A stretch of DNA of 64,000 bases, taken from the NCBI RefSeq assembly GCF_001412595.2, contig NZ_CP012640.2, positions 1,302,001-1,366,000 on the forward strand, given 5' to 3'. The translations under genes and the position numbers were made by a program. The notes under the pieces are model-generated. The model was given only the letters and a program-made list of their open reading frames with translations, had not been told where the DNA came from and did not search any database. Origin of the DNA: Massilia sp. WG5. GTDB taxonomy: Bacteria > Pseudomonadota > Gammaproteobacteria > Burkholderiales > Burkholderiaceae_D. Below, piece by piece: positions 16,336 through 23,676 of the stretch; positions within the stretch are counted from its first letter, which is position 1, and each line of letters begins with the position of its first letter.

Positions 16336-17790
16336 TTATGCGTGTTCGGGGTTGGCCGAGGCGGCCGGCGCGTGCGGCTGCAGCGCGGGGATGCGCGCGT
16401 CCACGTTGACGGTGCCGCGCATCGTCAGCCAGGTGTTGTACGCCATGGTCAGCATGCCGGTCAGGTACATCAGGCCGCCGCCGAAGCGGATCACGTAGTA
16501 GGGATAGGTGGCCTTGACGCCTTCGACGAAGGTATAGGTCAGGGTGCCGTCCGGGTTCACGGCGCGCCACATCAGGCCCTGCATCACGCCGGCGATCCAC
16601 ATCGCGGCGATGTACAGCACGATGCCGATGGTGCCGAGCCAGAAGTGGGCCTCGATCAGCGCCACGCTGGCCATCTGCTTCTTGCCGGCCAGGCGCGGGA
16701 TCAGGTAGTACAGCGAGCCCATGGTGATGAATCCGACCCAGCCCAGCGCGCCGCCATGGACGTGGGCGATGCCCCAGTCGGTGTAGTGGGACAGCGAGTT
16801 GATGGTCTTGATCGACATCATCGGGCCCTCGAAGGTGGCCATGCCGTAGAAGGACAGCGAGACGATCATGAACTTCAGGATCGGGTCCGAGCGCAGCTTG
16901 TGCCAGGCGCCCGACAGGGTCATCATCCCGTTGATCATGCCGCCCCAGGACGGCGCCAGCAGGATCAGCGAGAACACCATGCCCAGCGACTGGGTCCAGT
17001 CGGGCAGCGCGGTGTAGTGCAGGTGGTGCGGTCCGGCCCACATGTAGGTGAAGATCAGGGCCCAGAAGTGCACGATCGACAGGCGATACGAATACACCGG
17101 GCGCTCGGCCTGCTTGGGGATGAAGTAGTAGACCATGCCCAGGTAGCCGGCGGTGAGGATGAAGCCGACCGCGTTATGGCCGTACCACCACTGGATCATC
17201 GCATCCTGGACGCCGGCGTACATCGAGTAGGATTTCCACAGCGAGGCCGGCATCGACATGCCGTTGACGATGTGCAGGACCGCGACCGCGATGATGTAGC
17301 CGCCGAAGAACCAGTTGGCGACATAGATGTGCTGCACGCGGCGCTTGACGATGGTGCCGAAGAACACGACCGCATAGGCCACCCAGACGATGGCGATCAG
17401 GACCGCGATCGGCCATTCCAGCTCGGCGTATTCCTTGCCGCGCGTGAAGCCCATCGGCAGCGTGATCGCGGCCGCGACCAGCACCGCCTGCCAGCCCCAG
17501 AAGGTAAAGGCGGCGAGCCGGTCCGAGAACAGGCGGACCTGGCAGGTGCGCTGCACCACGTAGTAGGAGGTGGCGAACAGGCCGCAGATGCCGAAGGCGA
17601 AGATGACCGCATTCGTGTGCAGCGGCCGCAGCCGGCCATAGGTCAACCACGGGATGTCGAAGTTCAGCGCCGGCCAGGCCAGCTGGGCCGCGATCCACAC
17701 ACCGGCCGCCATGCCGATCACGCCCCAGATCACGGTCGCGATGGCAAACTGGCGCACGATTTTGTAGTTGTAGTTTAGACTGGTGCCCAA
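16336..17790 (-). CDS. ccoN: cbb3 cytochrome c oxidase subunit I, TTG start
   Basis: A 484-aa catalytic subunit with twelve-helix heme-copper oxidase architecture, carrying the low-spin heme and the heme b3-CuB centre. Family segments such as [37 protein letters not shown] and [11 protein letters not shown] supply the His ligands. The N-terminus [16 protein letters not shown] is reached only from a TTG; no ATG is available in frame before the upstream stop, and GGGAG lies 7 nt before the TTG. A perfect FNR box with a -10-like hexamer precedes it, so the operon is probably switched on at low oxygen. Confidence 0.95.
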   Translation of the reverse strand: MGTSLNYNYKIVRQFAIATVIWGVIGMAAGVWIAAQLAWPALNFDIPWLTYGRLRPLHTNAVIFAFGICGLFATSYYVVQRTCQVRLFSDRLAAFTFWGWQAVLVAAAITLPMGFTRGKEYAELEWPIAVLIAIVWVAYAVVFFGTIVKRRVQHIYVANWFFGGYIIAVAVLHIVNGMSMPASLWKSYSMYAGVQDAMIQWWYGHNAVGFILTAGYLGMVYYFIPKQAERPVYSYRLSIVHFWALIFTYMWAGPHHLHYTALPDWTQSLGMVFSLILLAPSWGGMINGMMTLSGAWHKLRSDPILKFMIVSLSFYGMATFEGPMMSIKTINSLSHYTDWGIAHVHGGALGWVGFITMGSLYYLIPRLAGKKQMASVALIEAHFWLGTIGIVLYIAAMWIAGVMQGLMWRAVNPDGTLTYTFVEGVKATYPYYVIRFGGGLMYLTGMLTMAYNTWLTMRGTVNVDARIPALQPHAPAASANPEHA

Positions 17791-17828
17791 GATGCACTCC
17801 CTAGAAGAAAAGAAAGGACGACATCAGG

Positions 17829-17870
17829 AGCGTAAGTTTCTGAACGCGGAAAATCCTTGATGTGAATCAA
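17829..17870 (-). promoter_or_regulatory. FNR-dependent promoter of ccoNOQPGH
   Basis: TTGATGTGAATCAA (17857-17870) is a perfect FNR box. On the minus strand the hexamer TACGCT (17834 down to 17829) is a weak -10 placed so that transcription would start near 17822, 41.5 nt from the box centre. That is the class II FNR geometry. Activation is inferred; the site itself is read directly. Confidence 0.8.
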
Positions 17871-17905
17871 AATGTTCAGAACGGGTTGAGGTAGGAAACA
17901 AAAGC

Positions 17906-18000
17906 GTCCAGCAAAAGCCTCAGGGCAAGGCGCATCGTCGAAGACAGTACGCTTAGTACGGCGAGACGAATGCAACGCCGCCATTGGGCTTTTGCTAGAC
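17906..18000. repeat. 95-bp interrupted palindrome (REP/MITE-like)
   Basis: Terminal arms GTCCAGCAAAAGCCT (17906-17920) and GGGCTTTTGCTAGAC (17986-18000) pair at 13 of 15 positions. The interior is partly self-complementary and contains GTACGCTTAGTAC at the centre. It encodes nothing obvious and sits between the ccoN promoter and the DksA/TraR gene. It looks like an interspersed palindromic or MITE-like unit; a second copy is not present in this window. Confidence 0.6.
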
Positions 18001-18061
18001 GCGCGTGTTGCTGAAAGCGGACGAACGACGACCGACGAATCAACGATTGATAGGACTTCCC

Positions 18062-18460
18062 ATGCCGCCCATCTCATCCGAACTGCACGAACAAATCGGC
18101 TCCCGCCTGCGCAAGGACCGCGAGGACATGCTCGCCACCGTCCGCGCACGCACCGCCGGCGATACCGACGACCGCCCGGCGATTTCGCCGATGGCCCACA
18201 TGGGCTCGAACGACGACGCCCCGGCCGGCGAAATGCTGAGCCACAACGAAGAACACCTGGCCGAACACGAAGCCAATCTCCTGCACGAGATCGACGCCGC
18301 CATCGGCCGGCTCGAATCGGGCGGCTATGGCATCTGCGTGTCCTGCGGCCGCGACATCCCGGAAGCGCGCCTTCTGGCGACGCCGACGGTGCAGACCTGC
18401 GTCGCCTGCCAGGAGCTGATCGAGAAGGAACAGCGGACGGGTCGCGGGCCGACGATGTAA
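18062..18460 (+). CDS. DksA/TraR family C4 zinc-finger protein
   Basis: A 132-aa protein with a long helical N-terminal part containing an acidic/helical pair region (HEANLLHEIDAAIGRLESG) and a C-terminal four-Cys zinc finger, CVSCGRDIPEARLL followed by CVACQ (C-X2-C-X17-C-X2-C). Proteins of this family bind the RNA polymerase secondary channel (DksA) or are smaller relatives of unknown role. An AGGA ribosome site precedes the ATG chosen; a longer GTG-initiated form from 18005 is possible but lacks a clear site. It lies between the two cbb3 operons, a common position for DksA/TraR genes. Confidence 0.85.
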   Translation: MPPISSELHEQIGSRLRKDREDMLATVRARTAGDTDDRPAISPMAHMGSNDDAPAGEMLSHNEEHLAEHEANLLHEIDAAIGRLESGGYGICVSCGRDIPEARLLATPTVQTCVACQELIEKEQRTGRGPTM

Positions 18461-18484
18461 CGGAGGAGGTCTCGCATCGCTCCA

Positions 18485-18635
18485 GGGGTCAGAGTCCGGC
18501 GCTCCAGGGGTCAGAGTCCGGTGTTGGTTTCAAAGGGACTCTGACCCCGGTGTTCCGCCGCACAGCATGGTCTCGCATCGCCACTAAGCACCGGGGTCAG
18601 AGTCCTTTTAAAAAGCAAAACCGGACTCTGACCCC
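18485..18635. repeat. REPIN-like element, copy 1 (GGGGTCAGAGTCC palindromes)
   Basis: GGGGTCAGAGTCC occurs at 18485-18497, 18507-18519 and 18593-18605, and its complement GGACTCTGACCCC at 18536-18548 and 18623-18635. This makes two head-to-head palindromic pairs in tandem (18507-18548 and 18593-18635) plus one extra lone arm. It fills the gap between the convergent DksA/TraR and ccoS genes, and its last arm abuts the ccoS stop codon, so it could also act as a transcription end signal. Confidence 0.85.
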
Positions 18636-18775
18636 TAGTCGTCATCACTCAGTATCCTCAACGCCGGCCCATCCAGGTCCTCGAACTGCCCGCTCTCCGC
18701 GGCGCCGAAGAAGATCCAGACCGCGAACGCCACCAGGATCAGGCTCAGCGGAATCAAGAGATACAAGGCTTCCAT
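18635..18775 (-). CDS. ccoS: cbb3 oxidase maturation protein CcoS
   Basis: A 46-aa protein with one transmembrane helix (about residues 4-24) and the CcoS signature FGAAESGQFEDLDGPA right after it. CcoS is needed for cofactor insertion into the cbb3 oxidase. The ATG overlaps the ccoI stop (ATGA). The TAG stop is immediately adjacent to a REPIN arm (GACCCCTAG), so the coding region runs right up to the repeat. Confidence 0.93.
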   Translation of the reverse strand: MEALYLLIPLSLILVAFAVWIFFGAAESGQFEDLDGPALRILSDDD

Positions 18776-21207
18776 CACCCTTCCCTTCTCAGTCTCAAGG
18801 CGTTCAGCACCACCAGCGCCGAGCTGCCCGCCATGCCCAGGCCGGACAGCCAGGGGTTCAGCAGGCCGCCGACCGCCAGCGGGATCGCCACCAGGTTGTA
18901 GAGCATCGCCCAGCCCAGGTTCTGGCGGATGATGCGCATGCAGGCGTTTGCCGTGCGCAGCGCCTCGCCCAGCGGGGCCAGGCTGCCCTGCTCCATGCCT
19001 TCGCCGCAGCCCGCCAGCACGCAGTCGGCATGCAGCTGCGCGAGCTGGGCGCCGTGGCCCATCGCGAAGGAGACGTCGGCGCCGCCCAGCACGGCGGCGT
19101 CGTTGATGCCGTCGCCGACCATCGCCACCACCGCGCCTCCCGCCTGCAGGGCGCGCACCGCATCCAGCTTGTCCTGCGGGAGCTGGCGGCCGCGCGCGTC
19201 GCGGATGCCGAGTTCCGCGGCCACCGCACGCACCGCTTCCTCGTCGTCGCCGGACAGCAGCAGCACGGTCTTCCCCATCTGCTGCAGCGTTCGCACCAGG
19301 GCAGACGCTTCGGGTCGCAGGGCGTCGGCCAGGTCGAAGCGCGCCAGCCAGCGTCCGCGGCTGCCCAGCCAGACCGCGGTGGCGCCCTTGCCCGGCGGGG
19401 CCGCCGGCGCCGCCGCGCCGCCGGCCAGTCCGGCGACGAAGGCGGCGCTGCCCAGGCGGTAGCGCCGGCCGCCCACCTCGCCCTCGACGCCCTGCCCGAC
19501 CAGGTTCTCTATCCTGTACGCCGCCGGCGCCGGCGCCCCGGTGGCGGCGAGCGCTTCGCGCAGGGCCTGCGCCAGCGGATGCGCGCTGTTCGCTTCCAGC
19601 GCCGCCGCGATGCGCAGGCAATCCACGCCATCCGCCGCGCACAGCGGGATCGTGGCGCGCAGCACCGGCCGGCCGCGACTCAGGGTGCCGGTCTTGTCGA
19701 ACACGACGTGGGTGGCGCGCGCCAGGGTCTCCAGCACGTGCGGCTTCACGGCCAGCACGCCGTGGCGCAGCAGGCGCTCCGTGGCGGCGGCCAGTGCGGT
19801 CGGCGTCGCCAGCGACAGCGCGCAGGGGCAGGACACGACCAGCACCGCAATCGCCGCCGGCCAGGCGCGCGCCGGATCGACCGCCTGCCAGAACGCGAAC
19901 ACCGCCACCGTCAAGGCCAGCAGCGCCAGCACGAACCAGGCGCCGACGCGGTCGGCCCAGAGCGCCAACGCGGGTTTGTCCTGGCCGGCGCGCTCGCTCA
20001 GGCGCACCAGCATCGCCAGGGTACTGTCGGCGGCGCTGCTGCCGATGCGCACCGTTACCGCCTGCGTCACGTTGACGGCGCCACCGGGCAGCGCATCGCC
20101 GGGCCCCATGGCGCGGGTGCGGCTCTCGCCGGTGAGCAGGGCCAGGTCGACCTCGGTGTCGCCCTCGACGATCGCGCCGTCCGCCGCCACCGTCTGTCCC
20201 GGCGGCACCAGGATCACGTCGCCGGGCCGCAGCGCAGTCGCTGCGACGGTCTCCAGGTCGCGCGTGGCCGGCCAGTCCGGCAGCCGCAGGGCGGTGGCCG
20301 GGGCCGCGCGCCGCAGGCGCTCCATCGCGCGCGCCGCCTTGCGGCGGGCATCGAGTTCGAGCCAGCGGCTGCCCAGCAGCAGGAACACGAACATGGTGAT
20401 CGAATCGAACCAGACCTCGCCTTGTCCCCGCACCAGGGAGAGCGCACTGCCGGCGAAGGCCGCGAGGATGCCCAGCGCCACCGGCACGTCCATGCCGGGC
20501 AGGCCGCGCCGCAGATCCTGCCAGGCGCCCCGCAGAAACGGCCAGGCGCAGTAGCTGACCGCCGGCAGGGTCAGGAAGAAGGAGGCCCAGCCCATCAGGG
20601 CCTTCATGTCGGCATCCATGGTCCCATCGGTGGCCATGTAGACCGGGAAGGCGTACATCATCACCTGCATCATCGAGAGCCCGGCCACGAACAGGCGCCG
20701 CAGCAGCGCCTTGCGGGCGCGCTCGAGCTGGGCGGCATGGCGGGTGGCGTCGTAGGGATAGGCGGTGTAGCCGATGGCGCGCAGGGCCTTGAGGATGTCG
20801 CTGGGGCGGCACGCGTTCACGTCCCAGCGCACCTGCAGGCGCTCGGTGGCGACGTTCAGCACGGCCGACCGCACCCCCGGCAGCGCCGCCACGCGCCGCT
20901 CGATCAGCCAGACGCAGGCGGCGCAGCGCAAGCCTTCGACGGTGAACACGGCGTCGCCATCCAGCCCCGCTTCGTCGTACAGAAGAAGCGCCGGGTCATC
21001 GCCGGCCTCGTCGATGCGCGCCGCGAATCCGGTGCGGCTGGCGTAATAGCCGTCCAGGCCGGCGGTGGCGATGGCCTCGGCCGCCGCCATGCAGCCGGGG
21101 CAGCACAGGATGCGCTCCTCGCCGTTGACAAGGGCGCGCCAGCGCGCGCCCTCGACGGCCGGCTGGCCGCAGTGGTAGCAGGCGGCGAAGTCCGCCACCG
21201 CATTCAT
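18775..21207 (-). CDS. ccoI: Cu+ P1B-type ATPase CcoI (FixI)
   Basis: An 810-aa copper-exporting P-type ATPase that supplies copper for cbb3 oxidase assembly. It has an N-terminal Cys-rich segment (YHCGQPA, CCPGC), an HMA domain with GLRCAACVWLIE (about residues 95-106), the TGES actuator motif, the CPC ion site (VVSCPCALSLATP), the phosphorylation site DKTGT and the hinge GDGINDAAVL. The start MNAVADFAACYHCG matches the family; the longer open frame upstream belongs to the overlapping tauE-like gene in another phase. It overlaps the genes on both sides by ATGA junctions. Confidence 0.95.
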   Translation of the reverse strand: MNAVADFAACYHCGQPAVEGARWRALVNGEERILCCPGCMAAAEAIATAGLDGYYASRTGFAARIDEAGDDPALLLYDEAGLDGDAVFTVEGLRCAACVWLIERRVAALPGVRSAVLNVATERLQVRWDVNACRPSDILKALRAIGYTAYPYDATRHAAQLERARKALLRRLFVAGLSMMQVMMYAFPVYMATDGTMDADMKALMGWASFFLTLPAVSYCAWPFLRGAWQDLRRGLPGMDVPVALGILAAFAGSALSLVRGQGEVWFDSITMFVFLLLGSRWLELDARRKAARAMERLRRAAPATALRLPDWPATRDLETVAATALRPGDVILVPPGQTVAADGAIVEGDTEVDLALLTGESRTRAMGPGDALPGGAVNVTQAVTVRIGSSAADSTLAMLVRLSERAGQDKPALALWADRVGAWFVLALLALTVAVFAFWQAVDPARAWPAAIAVLVVSCPCALSLATPTALAAATERLLRHGVLAVKPHVLETLARATHVVFDKTGTLSRGRPVLRATIPLCAADGVDCLRIAAALEANSAHPLAQALREALAATGAPAPAAYRIENLVGQGVEGEVGGRRYRLGSAAFVAGLAGGAAAPAAPPGKGATAVWLGSRGRWLARFDLADALRPEASALVRTLQQMGKTVLLLSGDDEEAVRAVAAELGIRDARGRQLPQDKLDAVRALQAGGAVVAMVGDGINDAAVLGGADVSFAMGHGAQLAQLHADCVLAGCGEGMEQGSLAPLGEALRTANACMRIIRQNLGWAMLYNLVAIPLAVGGLLNPWLSGLGMAGSSALVVLNALRLRREG

Positions 21208-21968
21208 GCCGCCGCTCCCGGCGTCACGCAGATGGTCTCGAGCCAGCTGTGCGGCAGTCCGCCGGCCGCACGCACCAGGCCGAGCAGGCCGAAACCCAGC
21301 ACCAGCGCGCCGCAGGCCAGGCGCACGCCGCGCACGCGCAGGCCGGCGCGCAGGCGCGCGCCCAGCAGCCCGAGGCCGAGCAGCATCGGCAGCGTGCCGA
21401 GCCCGAAGGCCAGCATCGTCAGCGCGCCGCCCGCGGCGGAGCCCGACAGCATCGCCGTCACCAGCACGCTGTACACCATCCCGCACGGCAGCCAGCCCCA
21501 CAGGGCGCCGGCGGCCAGCATGCGTCCCGGCCCGAAGCGGACGCCCTGCCCGGGCTGCAGGCGGCGCAGCATGGGCTGGACCCGGCGCCACAGCAGCTGG
21601 CCGCCCTGCTCCAGCCGCGCCAGGCCGCGCCAGGCATCCATCAGGTAGAGGCCGAGCATGGCCAGCATCAGGTTGGCCATCCAGTAGCCGCCCGCCTGCA
21701 GGGCCGGCAGCCGCGCCAGCGAGACGGCGCCCGCACCGATCCCGCCCGCCAGCGCCCCGGCCAGCATATAGCTGCCGATGCGCCCGAGGTTATACGCCAG
21801 CGTGTTCGCCAGCGCCGGACGCACGGCAGCCCCCACCGTCACCATCACGGGCACCGGACGCCCCGGCGCCAGCGACAGCGCGCCGACGATCCCGCCGCAC
21901 ATGCCGGCGCAGTGCACGCTGCCGAGCAGGCCGACCACGAACACGGGAAGCAGGCCGATGCCGGTCAT
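21204..21968 (-). CDS. TauE/SafE-family membrane protein of the cbb3 assembly cluster
   Basis: A 254-aa membrane protein with about six transmembrane segments. The N-terminal helix carries SVHCAGMCGGIVGALS and a later one GWLPCGMVYSVL, Cys/His/Met motifs typical of this cluster-linked subgroup and suggestive of copper handling. It lies between hemN and ccoI, overlapping ccoI by 4 nt, as is usual in betaproteobacterial cco loci. A part in copper supply or heme/oxidase maturation is inferred from position and motifs, not shown. Confidence 0.88.
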   Translation of the reverse strand: MTGIGLLPVFVVGLLGSVHCAGMCGGIVGALSLAPGRPVPVMVTVGAAVRPALANTLAYNLGRIGSYMLAGALAGGIGAGAVSLARLPALQAGGYWMANLMLAMLGLYLMDAWRGLARLEQGGQLLWRRVQPMLRRLQPGQGVRFGPGRMLAAGALWGWLPCGMVYSVLVTAMLSGSAAGGALTMLAFGLGTLPMLLGLGLLGARLRAGLRVRGVRLACGALVLGFGLLGLVRAAGGLPHSWLETICVTPGAAA

Positions 21969-21975
21969 GCCCGCC

Positions 21976-23397
21976 TCACACCGTCTTCGAATAGCGCGGG
22001 CCGGCGCTGGGCTTGGCGAGATAGCGGTCGAACACCATGCACACATTGCGGATCAGCAGGCGCCCCTTCGCGCTGACGCCGATCCAGTCGCCGTCCATGC
22101 TCACCAGGCCATCCTCTTCCATCGCCCGCAGCTGCGCCAGTTCGGCCGCGAAGTACTGGCGGAACACGACCGGAAACGCCTGCTCGATGGCGGAGACCGA
22201 CAGCTCGAACTGGCACATCAGCTTCTGGATGATGGTGCGGCGCAGGACGTCGTCCATGCCCAGGCGCGCCCCGCGCGACACCGGCAGTTCGTTGCGGTCG
22301 AGCGCGTCGTAGTAGGCGTCCAGGGTCTTGACGTTCTGGCTGTAGGTGGCGCCGACCGCGCCGATCGCCGACACGCCGCAGGACACCAGGTCGGTGTCCG
22401 CATGGGTCGAATAGCCCTGGAAGTTGCGGTGCAGGCGGCCCTGGCGCTGGGCGACGGCGAGATCGTCGTCCGGCCTGGCGAAATGGTCCATGCCGATGTA
22501 GACGTAGCCGGCGCCGGTGAGGCGTTCGATGCACAGCTGGAGCATCTGCAGCTTGGTTTCGCTGTCGGGCATGTCGGCCTCGAGGATGCGGCGCTGCGGC
22601 TTGAACAGGTGCGGCAGGTGGGCATAGTGGTAGACGGCGATGCGGTCCGGGCTGGCCGCCACCACCTTGTCCAGCGTCTCGGCCATGGTCGCCGGGGTCT
22701 GCTTCGGCAGGCCGTAGATCAGGTCGATGCTGACCGAGCGGAAGCCCGCCTCGCGCGCGGCGGCGATGACGGCGCGCGTCTCTTCCTCGGGCTGGATGCG
22801 GTTGACGGCCTTCTGCACCTCGGCATCGAAGTCCTGCACGCCAAGGCTGATGCGGTTGAAGCCCTGGGCGCGCAGGCTGTGCACACGCTCGACGGACACG
22901 GTGCGCGGATCCACCTCGATCGAATACTCGCCGGCCTCGTCGGGCGCGAAAAAGAAGCAGCGCCGCAGGTGCGCCATCAGCTCGCCCATCTGTGCATCCG
23001 ACAGGTAGGTCGGAGTGCCGCCGCCGAAGTGCAGCTGCGCGACCTCGTTCATGCCGATGAACAGGCCGGCCTGTATGCCGATTTCGCGCTTCAGGTAGGC
23101 CAGGTAGGTCGCGGCCTTCTCGCGGTTCTTCGTGACGATCTTGTTGCAGGCGCAGTAGTAGCAGACCGTGTCGCAGAAAGGAATGTGCAGGTACAGCGAC
23201 AGCGGGCGCAGATTGCCGCGGGTGCGGCGGTCGGCCACCGCGTGCAGGTAGTCGCGGTAGCCGAAGGCGTCCGAGAAGCGGTCGGCGGTCGGGTAGGAGG
23301 TGTAGCGCGGGCCGGACTTGCTCAGGCGGGAGATCAGATCGGCGTCGAAGTCGACCGTCGGTTGAAAGGCCATCGGGATGGCCTGGGCTGCTTGCAT
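21976..23397 (-). CDS. hemN: Oxygen-independent coproporphyrinogen III oxidase
   Basis: A 473-aa radical-SAM enzyme that converts coproporphyrinogen III to protoporphyrinogen IX without O2, allowing heme synthesis for the low-oxygen oxidases. The [4Fe-4S]/SAM motif is CDTVCYYCACN in HIPFCDTVCYYC; other HemN landmarks are HFGGGTPTYLSDAQM and the C-terminal HemN domain (SAKGRLLIRNVCMVFD). It is first in an operon with the tauE-like gene, ccoI and ccoS. A perfect FNR box lies about 60 nt upstream. Confidence 0.96.
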   Translation of the reverse strand: MQAAQAIPMAFQPTVDFDADLISRLSKSGPRYTSYPTADRFSDAFGYRDYLHAVADRRTRGNLRPLSLYLHIPFCDTVCYYCACNKIVTKNREKAATYLAYLKREIGIQAGLFIGMNEVAQLHFGGGTPTYLSDAQMGELMAHLRRCFFFAPDEAGEYSIEVDPRTVSVERVHSLRAQGFNRISLGVQDFDAEVQKAVNRIQPEEETRAVIAAAREAGFRSVSIDLIYGLPKQTPATMAETLDKVVAASPDRIAVYHYAHLPHLFKPQRRILEADMPDSETKLQMLQLCIERLTGAGYVYIGMDHFARPDDDLAVAQRQGRLHRNFQGYSTHADTDLVSCGVSAIGAVGATYSQNVKTLDAYYDALDRNELPVSRGARLGMDDVLRRTIIQKLMCQFELSVSAIEQAFPVVFRQYFAAELAQLRAMEEDGLVSMDGDWIGVSAKGRLLIRNVCMVFDRYLAKPSAGPRYSKTV

Positions 23398-23425
23398 GAT
23401 GAAGACTCCTTGACTCTATGCAAGG

Positions 23426-23467
23426 AGTCTATTGATCCGGGTCAGTAAAATCCTTGATTTGCATCAA
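23426..23467 (-). promoter_or_regulatory. FNR-dependent promoter of hemN-tauE-ccoI-ccoS
   Basis: TTGATTTGCATCAA (23454-23467) is a perfect FNR box. TAGACT (23431 down to 23426) gives a -10 whose expected start point, near 23419, is 41.5 nt from the box centre, the class II activation spacing. The repeat array begins 11 nt beyond the outer edge of the box. Confidence 0.8.
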
Positions 23468-23478
23468 AAATGGCCGAA

Positions 23479-23526
23479 GGGGTCATCGCTGGGGTCATTG
23501 CTGGGGTCATCGCTGGGGTCATCGCT
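23479..23526. repeat. 12-bp tandem repeat, four units
   Basis: GGGGTCATCGCT is repeated four times head to tail; the second unit reads GGGGTCATTGCT. The array runs directly into GGGGTCAGAGTCC, the first arm of REPIN copy 2, and shares its first seven bases, so it looks like slippage expansion of a degenerate arm. Confidence 0.9.
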
Positions 23527-23660
23527 GGGGTCAGAGTCCGGTGTTGCTTTTCAAAGGACTCTGACCCCGAAGTTCGCGGCGCTTGCAGGGCTGAGAATTG
23601 GCGTTGCCACTGACCACCGGGGTCAGAGTCCCTCGAAAATCAACACCGGACTCTGACCCC
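23527..23660. repeat. REPIN-like element, copy 2
   Basis: GGGGTCAGAGTCC at 23527-23539 and 23619-23631 and GGACTCTGACCCC at 23556-23568 and 23648-23660 form two palindromic pairs in tandem. This is the same layout as copy 1 at 18507-18635, including the shared CCGGTGTTG and CACCGG next to the arms. It lies after the aer stop codon and upstream of the hemN FNR box. Confidence 0.85.
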
Positions 23661-23676
23661 TCTATCTGCCCCCCTC

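Noticed and set aside
17992..21648. 1218-codon plus-strand frame across DksA, REPIN, ccoS and ccoI
   Set aside because: It crosses repeats and is antisense to ccoS and ccoI; its reading is low-complexity and matches nothing.
23432..23656. Small plus-strand protein with LGSS repeats
   Set aside because: The frame is created by translating the 12-bp tandem array and the REPIN; it has no ribosome site or conserved part.
23479..23660. CRISPR-like array
   Set aside because: The 12-bp units are contiguous without spacers and the longer arms are inverted, not direct repeats. No cas genes are present.
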